Below are positions 38,313 to 51,133 of a DNA stretch of 64,000 nt, one piece after another. Below the pieces are notes generated by a model. It was not told the origin of the DNA, made no database searches, and saw only the letters and a list, made by a program, of their open reading frames with translations. Source of the DNA: Luteimonas sp. MC1572 (GTDB taxonomy: Bacteria; Pseudomonadota; Gammaproteobacteria; Xanthomonadales; Xanthomonadaceae); contig NZ_CP067112.1 in NCBI RefSeq assembly GCF_016615815.1, forward strand, positions 2,914,001 through 2,978,000. The letters are read 5' to 3'. Position 1 is the first letter of the stretch, and each line of letters starts with the position of its first letter. Position numbers and translations under genes: made by a program.

Positions 38313-38548
38313 GGCGGCGCACCTCTTGGCCTGGACAGGCGACCACCGCACGCTGCCCCATGCATGCCGGTCGGCGATAGCGCCAATCCGGGGGCTTCGA
38401 TGGGGCCAGTGCCCGGCCGTGCGATGTGCCGCGGGGCCAGCCGCGTCACCCGTGTGCTCTGGCACCATCCAGGCCCGCCGACTGGCTCTAATCTGCGCGC
38501 GCCGCTGCCCCTACCGTCGGCCTCGTGCACATCGAACAGGATCACGCC

Positions 38549-39418
38549 TTGGCCAACAGCGACACAATTCCCGGCTTCGGGATCGCCGGGCTGCAGCTCG
38601 ACCTGGCGCCGGGCGACAACCTCGAGCGGATCGCGACCGAGGTGGCCCAGGTGGCCAGGCGCTTCCCATGGGTGCGGATGGTGCTGCTGGGCGAGCTGTG
38701 CGGCTTCGGCGCCAACACCGGCCACGCGCAGTGCCTGCCGGGCGACGCCGAGCAGTTCCTGCGCAATGTCGCGCGCGACAGCGGGCTGTGGCTGGTGCCC
38801 GGCTCGCTGTACGAGCGCGACGGCGACGCGGTCTACAACACCACGCCGGTGATCGATCCGTCCGGCAAGGTCGTGGCGCGCTATCGCAAGATGTTCCCGT
38901 TCGCACCGTACGAGCGCGGCGTCGCGCCCGGCAACGAATTCGTGGTGTTCGACGTGCCCGGTGCAGGCCGCTTCGGACTGTCGATCTGTTACGACATGTG
39001 GTTCCCGGAAACCACGCGCTCGCTGGTGAGCCTGGGTGCCGAGGTGATCCTGCATCCCACCCTGACCAACACCATCGACCGCGAGACCGAACTCGCGATC
39101 GCCCGCGCGGGCGCGGCCACCAACCAGTGCTACTTCGTCGACATCAACGTCGCCGGCACGCTCGGCGTCGGACGCTCCATCGTCTGCGGACCCGGCGGCG
39201 AGGTGATCCACCAGGCCGGCAGCGGGCGCGAGGTGATCGCGTTCGAGGTCGATTTCGCCCACGTGCGCCGCTGCCGCGAGCGCGGCTGGCAGGGCCTCGG
39301 GCAACCACTCAAGAGTTTCCGGGACAGCACCGTGGTGTTTCCCGCCTACGACGCCGCGCCGGCGCCTTCGCCCGCGTTCGATGCGCTCGGGGCGCTGCGG
39401 CTGCCCGGAACCGAATGA
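38549..39418 (+). CDS. nitrilase-superfamily amidohydrolase
   Basis: Carbon-nitrogen hydrolase, 289 aa, with the complete Glu-Lys-Cys triad: Glu49 (LLGELCGF), Lys114 (RYRKMFPF) and Cys147 (SICYDMWFPE). An amidase acting on an aliphatic amide or omega-amide is more likely than a true nitrilase; the substrate is unknown. The TTG at 38549 is chosen because AGGA (38538-38541) lies 7 bases upstream; a GTG at 38525 would add eight residues but has no ribosome-binding site. Cytoplasmic, no signal peptide. It precedes the TonB receptor and probably processes what is imported. Confidence 0.85.
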   Translation: MANSDTIPGFGIAGLQLDLAPGDNLERIATEVAQVARRFPWVRMVLLGELCGFGANTGHAQCLPGDAEQFLRNVARDSGLWLVPGSLYERDGDAVYNTTPVIDPSGKVVARYRKMFPFAPYERGVAPGNEFVVFDVPGAGRFGLSICYDMWFPETTRSLVSLGAEVILHPTLTNTIDRETELAIARAGAATNQCYFVDINVAGTLGVGRSIVCGPGGEVIHQAGSGREVIAFEVDFAHVRRCRERGWQGLGQPLKSFRDSTVVFPAYDAAPAPSPAFDALGALRLPGTE

Positions 39419-39470
39419 ATCCGCGACACATCCGCACTGTTTCGAGTTGTTGCCTGGGGAGGCCGAAAAG

Positions 39471-41876
<2,406 letters not shown>

Positions 41877-41877
41877 G

Positions 41878-43284
41878 ATGGGGGAGCGCAGACCGGTGGA
41901 CACGATGGGCGGCGCCGCGGACGCGGCGCTGCGACGCATCGATGCCCACCATCGCGCGGGGGAGGCCGGAGCATGCATCGCGGCAATGCATGTACTGGCG
42001 ACCGAGGCCGGCGGACAGGTGGACCTGCTGCAGGAGCTCGGCCTGCGCTACACGCTGCTCGGCCTGTTCCACGACGCCGAGCGCTGCTACGCGCGAGCGC
42101 TCGCGCTGCGTCCGGGCGATCCGTCGAGCCTGTACAACCACGCCACGACACTCATCGCGCTGGGGCGGCTGGATGAGGCGGAAGCCGCGCTGGACCGCGT
42201 GATCGCGCTGGCGCCCGGCGACGGTGACGCCTGGTACAACCGCTCGACGCTGCGCCGGCAGACGCCGGCGCGCAACCACGTGGCGGAGCTGGAAGCGCGG
42301 CTCGCGCAGCTGGCCGACGCCGATCCCGCCGTCGTGCCGCTGTGCCACGCGATCGCCAAGGAACGCGAGGACCTGGGCGAACACGCCGCCGCATTCGCGG
42401 CGCTGAAGCGCGGCGCCGACGCACGCCGGCGGCGGCTGCAGTACCGGGTCGAGGACGACCTCGACACCATGCGGCTGATCGCCGACACCTTCGATGCCGG
42501 CTTCTTCGCACGCCAGCACGCCGGGCACGACGACGCCAGGCCGCTGTTCGTGGTCGGCCTGCCGCGCAGCGGGACCACGCTGGTCGATCGCACCCTCGGC
42601 TCGCACGGCGCGGTGACCAGCCGCGGCGAAAGCGCCGACCTCGCGCAGGCCGTGGTGCGCATGGCGGGGCCCGCCAGCGGCAAGGCGGAACTGGTGCGGC
42701 GCACGGCCGGGATGGACTTCGCCGCCCTGGGGCGCGCGTACTGCGGCACGCTGCCGGCCGGCGACCACGCGCGCGTGATCGACAAGACACCGGGCAACGT
42801 CCTGTATCTCGGTCTCATCGCCGCGGCGCTGCCGCAGGCGCGCATCGTGCACTTGCGCCGCAATCCGATGGACGCCTGCTACGCGATGTACAAGACGCTG
42901 TTCCGCATGGCCTATCCGTTCTCCTACGACCTCGACGATCTTGGCCGCTACTGGCTCGGCCATGACGCGCTGATGGCGCACTGGCGGCGCGTGCTTCCCA
43001 CCGAACGCTTCATGGAAGTGGATTACGAGGACCTGGTGGCCGACCACGACGCAGTGAGCCGCCGCCTGGTCGCCCACGCCGGCCTTGACTGGGACCCGGC
43101 CTGCCTCGCCTTCGAGCGCAATCCGCAGCCCACGCTGACCGCCAGCGCGGCGCAGGTGCGACAGCCGGTGTACCGCACGTCGGTGGGCCTGTGGCGCAAC
43201 CACGAGCGCGGACTCGCGCCGCTGCGGCGGCGCTTCGAAGCGGCCGGCGTGGCGATCGACGGCCACAGGGTTTCCTCCGCATGA
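41878..43284 (+). CDS. TPR-containing sulfotransferase family protein
   Basis: Protein of 468 aa: N-terminal tetratricopeptide repeats (about residues 25-130) and a sulfotransferase domain (about 215-460). The PAPS 5'-phosphosulfate loop is GLPRSGTTL at residues 227-235, and the 3'-phosphate segment appears as RIVHLRRNPMDACYAMYK. The acceptor is unknown; it may sulfate a protein or small molecule, or the domain may serve another role. It starts 2 bases after the receptor stop and overlaps the MFS gene (ATGA), so it belongs to the receptor operon. Confidence 0.85.
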   Translation: MGERRPVDTMGGAADAALRRIDAHHRAGEAGACIAAMHVLATEAGGQVDLLQELGLRYTLLGLFHDAERCYARALALRPGDPSSLYNHATTLIALGRLDEAEAALDRVIALAPGDGDAWYNRSTLRRQTPARNHVAELEARLAQLADADPAVVPLCHAIAKEREDLGEHAAAFAALKRGADARRRRLQYRVEDDLDTMRLIADTFDAGFFARQHAGHDDARPLFVVGLPRSGTTLVDRTLGSHGAVTSRGESADLAQAVVRMAGPASGKAELVRRTAGMDFAALGRAYCGTLPAGDHARVIDKTPGNVLYLGLIAAALPQARIVHLRRNPMDACYAMYKTLFRMAYPFSYDLDDLGRYWLGHDALMAHWRRVLPTERFMEVDYEDLVADHDAVSRRLVAHAGLDWDPACLAFERNPQPTLTASAAQVRQPVYRTSVGLWRNHERGLAPLRRRFEAAGVAIDGHRVSSA

Positions 43285-44495
43285 CCGCCATCGCCAACGC
43301 ACCCGCCATCGACGCCGCCGCGGTGCAGACCCCGGTCGCGCAAGCCCCGGACCGGCTGTGGCTGTACGCGCTGCTGGCACTGGTGGCCACCGCCGGCTTC
43401 TTCTACGTCAACATCATGTCGGCGATCGTCGACGGCCTGATCACCGGTCTCGACTTCACGAACGCGCAGGCCGGCACCGTCGCCGCCGCCAACATCTACG
43501 GCGCCAGTGTCGGCAGCTTCATCGCGGTGCTGCTGGTGCGGCGCGTTCGCTGGCGGCCGACGCTGTTCGCTCTGTTGTCGCTGTTGCTGCTGCTCGACCT
43601 CGGCTCTCTTGCGATCCACACCGCCGGCCCGCTCACCGCGATGCGCGCGCTGCACGGACTGGTCGGCGGCATGGCGGTCGGCGTGGTCTATTCGGTCATG
43701 GCCAGGACGCAGTCCCCGGACCGCGCCTTCGGCATGCTGCTGCTGGTCCAGTTCGGCCTCGGCGGGCTGGGGGTGATGTTCCTGCCGACGCTGGTGCCGG
43801 AGTTCGGCGCGCGGATCCTGTTCCTGTCGCTGGCAGCGCTCACCGCCTGCGCGCTGGTCGCGATCTTCGCCATACCGCACCTCGCCGACTCGCGTCCGGC
43901 CGCCGAGGGCGCCCTCGCGCAACGGCTGTCGACGACCGCGCGCACCACGGCCGTGCTGGCACTGCTGGCGCTGCTCCTGTTCCAGGCCGGCAACATGGCG
44001 CTGTCGGCGTTCATCATCCGCCTCGGCGAACACTACGAACTCGGCCGCGGCTTCATCGGCCAGGCGCTGGGCTGGGCGACCTGGGTCGGTGCCGCCGGCG
44101 CCGGGCTGGTGATCTTCATGGGCACCCGCTTCGGCCGCATGCGCCCGATGCTGGTGGCGATGCTGCTCACACTGGCCGGCACCGCCGGATTTTTCTGGAG
44201 CGGCAGCCAGCCGGTGTACTTCATCGCCAACGTCGGCACCGCGGTCACCTGGTCGTTCGTGGTGCCGTACCTGTTCGGCATGCTGGCACGGCTGGACCTG
44301 TCCGGCCGGCTCGCGACGCTGGGTGGCTTCATGTCCAAGCTCGGCCTCGCGTCCGGTCCGATGGCGGCCGGCCTGCTGCTGCACGACGACGACTTCCCCC
44401 TGCTGATCGCGGCGGCGATCGCGGCGCTGGCGCTGTCCGGCGTGGCGATGCTGGCCGCCGCGCGGCGCATCGATTTACTGGAACCACGCACATGA
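43281..44495 (+). CDS. MFS permease
   Basis: Major facilitator superfamily transporter, 404 aa, about 12 membrane helices beginning at residue 33. The helix 2-3 loop RRVRWRPTL matches the MFS A-motif region. It lies between the sulfotransferase and gabD with ATGA overlaps at both ends, so it is likely the inner-membrane importer for the compound brought in by the TonB receptor. Export cannot be ruled out. Confidence 0.85.
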   Translation: MTAIANAPAIDAAAVQTPVAQAPDRLWLYALLALVATAGFFYVNIMSAIVDGLITGLDFTNAQAGTVAAANIYGASVGSFIAVLLVRRVRWRPTLFALLSLLLLLDLGSLAIHTAGPLTAMRALHGLVGGMAVGVVYSVMARTQSPDRAFGMLLLVQFGLGGLGVMFLPTLVPEFGARILFLSLAALTACALVAIFAIPHLADSRPAAEGALAQRLSTTARTTAVLALLALLLFQAGNMALSAFIIRLGEHYELGRGFIGQALGWATWVGAAGAGLVIFMGTRFGRMRPMLVAMLLTLAGTAGFFWSGSQPVYFIANVGTAVTWSFVVPYLFGMLARLDLSGRLATLGGFMSKLGLASGPMAAGLLLHDDDFPLLIAAAIAALALSGVAMLAAARRIDLLEPRT

Positions 44496-45979
44496 GCAAC
44501 ACCACCAACGCCGCGGGATCCGCGCTGGCGCTGTCCGATCCCGACCTGCTGCGCATGCGCGGCCTGGTCGGAGGTGAATGGCGCGATGCCGACGGCGGCG
44601 GCACCTGCGACGTCACCAACCCCGCGACGGGCGCGCTGCTCGGCACGGTGCCCGACATGGGCGCCGGCGAGACCGGCCGCGCCATCGAGGCCGCGCACGC
44701 CGCCTTCCCCGCGTGGTCGCGCAGCACCGCGAAGGCGCGCGCCGACGTGCTCAAGCGCATGCACCGGCTGATGCTCGAGCACCAGGATGATCTGGCGCGG
44801 CTGATGACCGCGGAACAGGGCAAGCCGCTGGCCGAATCGAAGGGTGAGATCGCCTACTCCGCGGGCTACCTGGAGTGGTTCGCCGAGGAAGCCCGGCGCA
44901 TGTACGGCGACACCATCCCCGGCCACGCCGCGGACAAACGCATCATGACCCTGCGCCAGCCCGTCGGCGTGGTCGCCGCGATCACGCCCTGGAACTTCCC
45001 CTCGGCGATGCTCGGTCGCAAGATCGCTCCGGCGCTGGCCGCCGGCTGCACCGTGGTCTGCAAGCCGGCGACGCAGACCCCGTACTCGGCGCTGGCGCTC
45101 GGCTTGCTGGCCGAGCGCGCCGGCCTGCCGCCGGGCGTGCTGAACATCGTCACCGGCCGCGACGCATCCGCGATCGGCGGCGAGATGACCGGCAACGCCA
45201 AGGTACGCAAGCTCAGCTTCACCGGCTCCACCGGCGTCGGCAAGAAGCTGATGGCGCAGTGTGCCGAAAGCATGAAGCGCATCTCGATGGAACTCGGCGG
45301 CAACGCGCCCTTCATCGTGTTCGAGGACGCCGACCTCGACGCAGCGGTTGATGGCGCGATGGCCAGCAAGTTCCGCAACACCGGACAGACCTGCGTCTGC
45401 GCCAACCGCCTGTTCGTGCATGACGCGGTGTACGACGCGTTCGCGGAAAAGCTGGGCGCTGCGATCGCGAAGCTGCGTGTCGGCGACGGCCTGGCCGGCG
45501 CCACTGACCAGGGCCCGCTGATCGACGCCAGGGCGCTGGAGAAGGTGGAAGAACACGTGGCCGACGCGCAGGCCAAGGGCGCGCGCGTGGCCATCGGCGG
45601 CAAGCGCCACGCGCTGGGTGGCACCTTCTACGAGCCCACGCTGCTGCTCGACGCCAACTCCGACATGCTGCTCGCCCGCGAAGAGACCTTCGGCCCCGTG
45701 GCGCCGCTGTTCCGCTTCTCGAGCGAAGCGCAGGTGCTGGCGCTGGCCAACGACACCGAAGTCGGCCTGGCCGGCTACTTTTACACCCGCGACCTGGCCC
45801 GCGCCTTCCGCGTGGCCGAGGCGCTGGAATGCGGCATCGTCGGCGTCAACACCGGCCTGGTCTCGACCGAGGTCGCGCCGTTCGGCGGGGTGAAGGAATC
45901 CGGCGTGGGCCGCGAGGGCTCCAAGTACGGCCTCGCCGATTACACCGAGCTCAAGTACGTGTGCATCGGCGGGATCTGA
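44492..45979 (+). CDS. gabD: NAD(P)-dependent succinate-semialdehyde dehydrogenase
   Basis: Aldehyde dehydrogenase, 495 aa, closest by sequence pattern to GabD, oxidising succinate semialdehyde (or a related omega-semialdehyde) to succinate. Catalytic Cys301 is in GQTCVCANR, the general base Glu267 in MELGGNAPF, and the cofactor segment is ITPWNFPSAM with CKPATQTP. The C-terminal FGGVKESGVGREGSKYG is typical of GabD. It completes the route from GabT; the two genes are separated by the regulator, receptor and transporter genes. Overlaps the MFS gene and the second serine hydrolase. Confidence 0.92.
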   Translation: MSNTTNAAGSALALSDPDLLRMRGLVGGEWRDADGGGTCDVTNPATGALLGTVPDMGAGETGRAIEAAHAAFPAWSRSTAKARADVLKRMHRLMLEHQDDLARLMTAEQGKPLAESKGEIAYSAGYLEWFAEEARRMYGDTIPGHAADKRIMTLRQPVGVVAAITPWNFPSAMLGRKIAPALAAGCTVVCKPATQTPYSALALGLLAERAGLPPGVLNIVTGRDASAIGGEMTGNAKVRKLSFTGSTGVGKKLMAQCAESMKRISMELGGNAPFIVFEDADLDAAVDGAMASKFRNTGQTCVCANRLFVHDAVYDAFAEKLGAAIAKLRVGDGLAGATDQGPLIDARALEKVEEHVADAQAKGARVAIGGKRHALGGTFYEPTLLLDANSDMLLAREETFGPVAPLFRFSSEAQVLALANDTEVGLAGYFYTRDLARAFRVAEALECGIVGVNTGLVSTEVAPFGGVKESGVGREGSKYGLADYTELKYVCIGGI

Positions 45980-47766
45980 TGGCGATGCGGCACGCGCTCG
46001 CCGGTGCGTTTGCCGGGTTGGCGCTGCTAGTCGCCACAACGGGCACGGCCGTCGCCGCAGGCGCCGACCGCGATGCCGGCGCGCGCACGCTGCTGGACAG
46101 CGACACGCTGCTGACGGGCGCGTACCGCCGCAGCGTCGACCTGTCCGCCTACGCGCCGCCCGCCGACGCACTGCCGCCGACGCATCGCTTCGAAGGCCGC
46201 CTGCGCCTCTCCGGGCAGCCGGCCACGCGCACGCTCCTGGCGCTCGATGATTTCCTTGGCGCGGGCGGCGCGGCGGCGGGGCGCACGCTGCCGCAGGATC
46301 TCGATATCGCCTTCGTGCAGGAAGGGGCCGTGCTGCTTCCGGCACGACGCGGCCCGATCGCCAGCAGCCATCCGTGGTGGGAGTTCGTGCTGGAGGCCGG
46401 GCGCGCCTGGGACGAACCGGGCGATGACGGTTGGACGCGCGCCGCGATCCCGTTCGCGCTGGTGCAGCGCAACGCCAACTGCACCCACAACGGCGTGCTG
46501 ATGCTGCTGTTCAAGGACGGCGGCGCGGTATCGCGCGCGGCGATGCAGGTCAGCAGCGAAACCTGCCATTACCTGCAGCTGGACATGTGGGGGCTGCTGG
46601 ACGCGACCTACGTGCCCGAAACGGTGCCGGGGCGCGCCGAGCTGGTCGCCGCGCATGTCGTCGAAGCGGCCACCCGCATGCCGGTACGACCTATGTCCGC
46701 GCTGGCTACGGACCATCCGGGAATCGACCCCACGCGGTTCGCCATCGGCGCAACGCGCGGGCGCACGGTGCATGGCGTCGTCGTCGGCGGCACGCACTAC
46801 CGCTCGGGCTGCAACACCCGCCACGGCACGTATCCGTACTGCGACGCGATGGCCATCCCGTCCTATTCGGTCGCGAAGTCGGCGGTGGCCGGCATCGCGC
46901 TGATGCGCATGGAGCGGCTGCATCCGGGCGTCGCCGATCTGCCGGTGCGCGACGTCGCGCGCGCCAGTGGCTGCAGGGCGGAGAAATGGGAGGGCGTGCG
47001 CTTCCACCACCTGCTGGACATGGCCACCGGGCAGTACGACGCGCCCGCGTACATGGCCGACGAGGACGACGCGAAGGTGCGCGGCTTCTTCGCGCCCGAC
47101 ACCCACGCGCAGCGCCTGGCCTTCGCCTGCGATGCGTACCCGCGCCGCGCCGCGCCCGGCGCGCGCTGGGTCTACCACACCTCGGACACCTACCTGCTCG
47201 GCACCGTGCTGCAGGATGCGCTGCGCCGCTGGCCGGGCCGCGCTGGCGACGACCTTTTCGACGACGTGCTCTGGGCCGACGTGTTCGCCCCGCTGGCGCT
47301 GAGCCCGACCGCGCGCGCCACGCGCCGCAGCTACGACGACGCGCGCCAGCCGTTGTCCGGTTTCGGCCTGACCCTGCTGTCCGACGACATCGCCAAGCTG
47401 GCGCGCTTCCTGGGCGAGGGGCGGGGCCGCATCGACGGCCACCAGCTGCTGGATCCGGTGATGTTCGAAGCCGCGATGCAGCGCGATCCCGGACGGCGCG
47501 GGCTGCAGGTCGCGACGCTCGAGCGCTACCGCTACCAGCACGGTTTCTGGGCGCGCAACCTGCAGGCCGAGCTCGGCTGCGCGCAGCCCGCGTGGGTGCC
47601 CTTCATGTCCGGCTTCGGCGGCATCAGCGTGGCGATGTTCGCCAACGGGGTGGCCTGGTACAACGTGGCCGACGACGGCCTGCTGGCCTCGATCGACTTC
47701 GCGGCACCGGCGGTGGAAGCCGCGAAGCTGGGGCCGATCTGCAGCGACGCCGCGCCGGCAGGATAG
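45979..47766 (+). CDS. secreted SxxK serine hydrolase (paralogue)
   Basis: Exported 595-aa serine hydrolase: signal peptide (residues 1-29), then a domain that parallels residues about 290-835 of the hydrolase at 35805-38312. Shared signatures are QRNANCTHNGVL, PSYSVAKS (nucleophile Ser297, Lys300), LDMATGQYDAP and YHTSDTYLLG (Tyr399). It lacks the paralogue's Ig-like N-terminal domains. The ATG overlaps the gabD stop (TGATG), tying this extracytoplasmic hydrolase to the GABA-degradation genes. A second ATG at 45985 is possible. Confidence 0.85.
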   Translation: MAMRHALAGAFAGLALLVATTGTAVAAGADRDAGARTLLDSDTLLTGAYRRSVDLSAYAPPADALPPTHRFEGRLRLSGQPATRTLLALDDFLGAGGAAAGRTLPQDLDIAFVQEGAVLLPARRGPIASSHPWWEFVLEAGRAWDEPGDDGWTRAAIPFALVQRNANCTHNGVLMLLFKDGGAVSRAAMQVSSETCHYLQLDMWGLLDATYVPETVPGRAELVAAHVVEAATRMPVRPMSALATDHPGIDPTRFAIGATRGRTVHGVVVGGTHYRSGCNTRHGTYPYCDAMAIPSYSVAKSAVAGIALMRMERLHPGVADLPVRDVARASGCRAEKWEGVRFHHLLDMATGQYDAPAYMADEDDAKVRGFFAPDTHAQRLAFACDAYPRRAAPGARWVYHTSDTYLLGTVLQDALRRWPGRAGDDLFDDVLWADVFAPLALSPTARATRRSYDDARQPLSGFGLTLLSDDIAKLARFLGEGRGRIDGHQLLDPVMFEAAMQRDPGRRGLQVATLERYRYQHGFWARNLQAELGCAQPAWVPFMSGFGGISVAMFANGVAWYNVADDGLLASIDFAAPAVEAAKLGPICSDAAPAG

Positions 47767-47772
47767 CCGCGC

Positions 47773-48777
47773 TCAGGCGCCCCGATCGGTGCGCAGCACG
47801 CGCGTCGCGCGGTCGCTACCGGCAGCCGGGCGCGCCACCACCCAGGCGAACGCGATGATGCCCAGCACCACCAGCGCCGCGCCGGCCAGCGCCATGCCCT
47901 GGGGCCGGTCCTCGCCAAGCAGCAGCACGCCAAGCAGCATCGCGAACACGACCTCCGACGCCTGCATCGCCTCAACCGCGCCCAGCGCCAACGGCTGCCG
48001 CCGCACCATGCCGGTGGCCTGGAAGAACAGCACCATCGCGATCACGCCGGCGAACAGCGCCACCGCGGCGCACAGCCAGATCTGCGACGCGGTGGGCGGG
48101 CCCTGCGTGGTCCAGGCATGGATCGCGAGCAGGATCCACAGCGGCTGGCTGGCCAGCGTCATGCCGAACACGCGTTGCGCGGCGTTGAGCGCCTCGCCGG
48201 TGTCCTCCAGGTGCAGCAGGAGCATGCGGTTGCCGAGCGGGAAGGAAAACGCGGCGACCAGCAGGCAGGCCAGTGCGATCCACCCGGCGGCATCGAGTGC
48301 ACCGCTGGCATGGCCGAACTGCATCAGCAGCACGCCGGCGAAGATCACGGCCGCGACTGCAAGGCCGGCGCGCGGGATCCGGCGCCGCTCATCGCGGTAG
48401 AGCAGCGGCGCGCACAGCATCCCGGCGATCACGGTGAACTGGAAGGTCCCGGCCACCAGCCACGACGGCCCGCTTGCCGCGGCGTAGCTGAGGGTGCAGT
48501 AGAACAGCCCGAAGCCGAGCACCGAGCAGCGCAGCCAGGGCCAGGGATGCGCCGCGATCGCGCGCAACACCGGCCGCACCCCGCCCTGGAACGGCATCAG
48601 CGGCAACATCAGCGGAAGGGTGATCAGGTAGCGCAGCGCCGCGATCCAGGTCCAGTGCGTGGCCTGGTCTGCGGCGGCGCGGTTGAGCACATAGGTGAGT
48701 GTGAAGAACAGCGAGGCGCCGAGGGCGATGCCGACGGCGGCCAGCGCGCGGCCGGGAGCGGGCGCATCGGCGGACAC
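47773..48777 (-). CDS. DMT-superfamily (EamA/EmrE-like) transporter
   Basis: Inner-membrane protein of 334 aa with about ten hydrophobic helices in two repeats, of the drug/metabolite transporter superfamily (multidrug-resistance efflux transporter type). Start is GTG 48777, only 5 bases after the bioF stop on the same strand, so it is probably the third gene of a bioB-bioF transcript. Its substrate is unknown; a biotin-related role is suggested only by position. It converges with the second serine hydrolase (6-base gap). Confidence 0.82.
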   Translation of the reverse strand: MSADAPAPGRALAAVGIALGASLFFTLTYVLNRAAADQATHWTWIAALRYLITLPLMLPLMPFQGGVRPVLRAIAAHPWPWLRCSVLGFGLFYCTLSYAAASGPSWLVAGTFQFTVIAGMLCAPLLYRDERRRIPRAGLAVAAVIFAGVLLMQFGHASGALDAAGWIALACLLVAAFSFPLGNRMLLLHLEDTGEALNAAQRVFGMTLASQPLWILLAIHAWTTQGPPTASQIWLCAAVALFAGVIAMVLFFQATGMVRRQPLALGAVEAMQASEVVFAMLLGVLLLGEDRPQGMALAGAALVVLGIIAFAWVVARPAAGSDRATRVLRTDRGA

Positions 48778-48782
48778 TGCGC

Positions 48783-49982
48783 TCAGCCCAGGTGCAGCGC
48801 GTCGACGCGGTCACGCGCGCGCGCCAGCGCCTCGACCAGTGCATCCACCTGCTCGTCGCCGTGGACCGCGCTCAGCGTGACCCGCAGCCGCGCGCGGCCT
48901 TCGGGCACCGTCGGCGGGCGGATCGCGGCCACCCAGAAGCCGTCGCCCTCGAGGTGTGAGGCCATGTCCAGCGCGCGCGCGTTGCCGCCGCACAGCACCG
49001 GCTGGATCGGGGTGTCGGACGGCAGCAGCTGCAGGCCCACGCGGCGGGCTCCGTCGCGGAAGCGCTGCACGTGCGCGACGAGCTTGTCGCGACGCCAGTG
49101 TTCGCGGCGCGCCAGCTTGACCGCGGCCAGCGACGCCGCGGCCTGCGCCGGCGGGAGCGCGGTGGTGTACAGGTACGGGCGTGCGGTGCCGGCGAGGTGT
49201 TCGATCAGGTCGGTATCACCGGCGACCACGGCACCGTAGCCGCCGAGCGCCTTGCCGAGCGTGGCCAGCTGCAGCGGCACTTCCTCGACGCCGAGCTTGG
49301 CCTCGGCGACGCTGCCGCGGCCGCCCGGGCCGAGCACGCCGACGCCATGCGCATCGTCGACGTACAGCAGCGCCGACTGCATGCGCGCGGCCAGCGCGAG
49401 CTGGCGCAGCGGCGCGACATCGCCGTCCATGCTGAAGACGCCGTCGGTGGCGAGCATCGCCGCTCCGGTCGGCACGGTCTTCAGCTGGCGCAGCGCGCCT
49501 TCGGCGTCGGCGTGCGGGTAGCGGCGCAGGCGGCAGCCGGCCAGGCGCGAGGCATCGATCAGGCTGGCGTGGTTGAGGCGGTCCTGCACGCAGGCGTCGT
49601 CATCGCCGAGCAGCGCCTGCTGCACGGCGAGGTTGGCGAGATAGCCGCTGCCGAACAGCAGCGCGCGCGGCGTGCCGAGCCAGTCGGCGACCTCGCGCTC
49701 GAGCGCTTCGTGGGCCACGTGGTGGCCGCAGACCAGGTGCGAGGCGACGCCACCGGCGCCGTCGCGTGAAGCGGCATTCTGCAGCGCATCCACCACCTGG
49801 AACTGCTGCGCCAGGCCCAGGTAATCGTTGCCGCAGAAGTTCTGCAGCCAGCGGCCGTCGACCTCCAGCCGCACGCCGTCGCGGCGGCCGACCACGCGCC
49901 GGCGGCGCACCAGGTCGTCCGCGAGTGCGCTCGAGCGCGCCGACTGCACGCGCCGGCGCAGGTCGGGGCGCTGCTCAGCCAA
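48783..49982 (-). CDS. bioF: 8-amino-7-oxononanoate synthase BioF
   Basis: PLP-dependent enzyme that joins pimeloyl-ACP and L-alanine to make 8-amino-7-oxononanoate, the first ring-building step of biotin synthesis. 399 aa. [27 protein letters not shown] and the PLP-lysine segment LGKALGGYG are intact. The start is a TTG at 49982 because GGAGG lies 7 bases upstream and the product begins like other BioF proteins; it overlaps the bioB 3' end by 8 bases. Confidence 0.94.
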   Translation of the reverse strand: MAEQRPDLRRRVQSARSSALADDLVRRRRVVGRRDGVRLEVDGRWLQNFCGNDYLGLAQQFQVVDALQNAASRDGAGGVASHLVCGHHVAHEALEREVADWLGTPRALLFGSGYLANLAVQQALLGDDDACVQDRLNHASLIDASRLAGCRLRRYPHADAEGALRQLKTVPTGAAMLATDGVFSMDGDVAPLRQLALAARMQSALLYVDDAHGVGVLGPGGRGSVAEAKLGVEEVPLQLATLGKALGGYGAVVAGDTDLIEHLAGTARPYLYTTALPPAQAAASLAAVKLARREHWRRDKLVAHVQRFRDGARRVGLQLLPSDTPIQPVLCGGNARALDMASHLEGDGFWVAAIRPPTVPEGRARLRVTLSAVHGDEQVDALVEALARARDRVDALHLG

Positions 49983-51042
49983 CGGCCTGCCTCCGCGGCT
50001 GGCAGGCGACGATGTCGGCGTGCACGGTGCCGCCGTGGTCGTGGTCGGGGGCATCCACGGCGACCGCCATCGCGCGCAGGCCGAGGCGCGCGAACAGCGC
50101 CTCGTCGTGCGCGGTATCGGGGTTGCCGGTGGTCAGCAGCTTGTCGCCGTGGAAGATCGAATTGGCACCGGCGGCGAAGCACAGCGCCTGCAGCTCGTCG
50201 CTCATCTGCTCGCGGCCGGCGGACAGCCGCACCATCGACTTCGGCATCAGGATGCGCGCCGCGGCGATCGTGCGCACGAACTCGAACGGATCGAGCTCGG
50301 TGGTGCCGTGCAGCGGCGTGCCTTCCACCTGCACCAGGCGGTTGATCGGCACCGAATCCGGGTGCGCCGGCATCGTCGCCAGCGTCTGCAGCAGGCCGGC
50401 GCGCTGGCGGCGCGACTCGCCCATGCCGACAATTCCGCCGCAGCAGGTCTTCAGCCCGGCATCGCGCACGTGCCCAAGCGTGTCGAAGCGGTCCTGCAGC
50501 TCACGGGTGTGGATGATGTTGCCGTAGTGCTCGGGGTCGGTATCGATGTTGTGGTTGTAGTAGTCCAACCCGGCCATCTTCAGTGCCTGCGCCTGCGTGC
50601 CGGTGAGCATGCCCAGCGTGGCGCAGGTCTCGAGGCCGAGCGCCTTCACGCCGGCGATCATCTCGGCGACCTTGGGGATGTCGCGGTCCTTGGGCGAGCG
50701 CCAGGCGGCGCCCATGCAGAAGCGCGAGGCACCCGCCGCCTTTGCCTGGCGCGCCTTCTCGAGCACGTCACCCGTGGCCATCAGCTTCTGCGCGTCGACG
50801 CCGGTGTCATAGCGCTGTGCCTGCGGGCAGTAGGCGCAGTCCTCGGGGCAGCCGCCGGTCTTCACCGACAGCAGGGTGCTCACCTGGACCTCGGCGGGAT
50901 CGAAATGCAGCCGATGCACGCTGGACGCGCGGTGCAGCAGCTCGGTGAACGGCAGGTCCAGCAGGGCCTCGACCTCGCTCCGCGACCAGTCGTGGCGCGG
51001 AATGGCGGCGTCGCTGGCGCGGAAGTCGCTGACGTCGGGCAT
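49975..51042 (-). CDS. bioB: biotin synthase BioB
   Basis: Radical-SAM enzyme that inserts sulfur into dethiobiotin, the last step of biotin synthesis. 355 aa. The radical-SAM cluster motif CPEDCAYC is intact, and the later conserved Cys (TCATLGMLT and [11 protein letters not shown]) and the RLSAGRE segment with the cluster-ligand Arg are present. ATG 51042 has AGGAC upstream. It is the first gene after the BirA-type operator at 51080-51133. bioA and bioD are not in the window. Confidence 0.96.
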   Translation of the reverse strand: MPDVSDFRASDAAIPRHDWSRSEVEALLDLPFTELLHRASSVHRLHFDPAEVQVSTLLSVKTGGCPEDCAYCPQAQRYDTGVDAQKLMATGDVLEKARQAKAAGASRFCMGAAWRSPKDRDIPKVAEMIAGVKALGLETCATLGMLTGTQAQALKMAGLDYYNHNIDTDPEHYGNIIHTRELQDRFDTLGHVRDAGLKTCCGGIVGMGESRRQRAGLLQTLATMPAHPDSVPINRLVQVEGTPLHGTTELDPFEFVRTIAAARILMPKSMVRLSAGREQMSDELQALCFAAGANSIFHGDKLLTTGNPDTAHDEALFARLGLRAMAVAVDAPDHDHGGTVHADIVACQPRRQAVG

Positions 51043-51079
51043 GGCGGAGTCCTGAGGGCGCACGTATTGCGGACCCGGC

Positions 51080-51133
51080 AGTCTGGAAACCATGCCTGCG
51101 CCTGTCAACCGCAGCCGGGCCCGCGCGGTTGAC
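51080..51133 (-). promoter_or_regulatory. BirA-type biotin operator and promoter of bioB-bioF
   Basis: Half-sites GTCAACC (51104-51110) and GGTTGAC (51127-51133), 16 bases apart, match the BirA operator layout. On the minus strand TTGACA (51108-51103) is followed after 17 bases by CAGACT (51085-51080); start expected near 51073, about 30 bases before bioB. Sequence and spacing are nearly the same as in the bioHC promoter. The operator overlaps the 5' codons of comF if comF starts at 51092. Confidence 0.8.

Noticed and set aside
38525..38548. GTG start for the nitrilase-type gene
   Set aside because: No ribosome-binding site precedes it, whereas TTG 38549 has AGGA at the ideal distance.
35829..38852. 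1007-codon plus-strand frame across the large serine hydrolase gene
   Set aside because: No recognisable domain, compositionally biased, and the opposite strand encodes a signal peptide, Ig-like domains and a full SxxK hydrolase.
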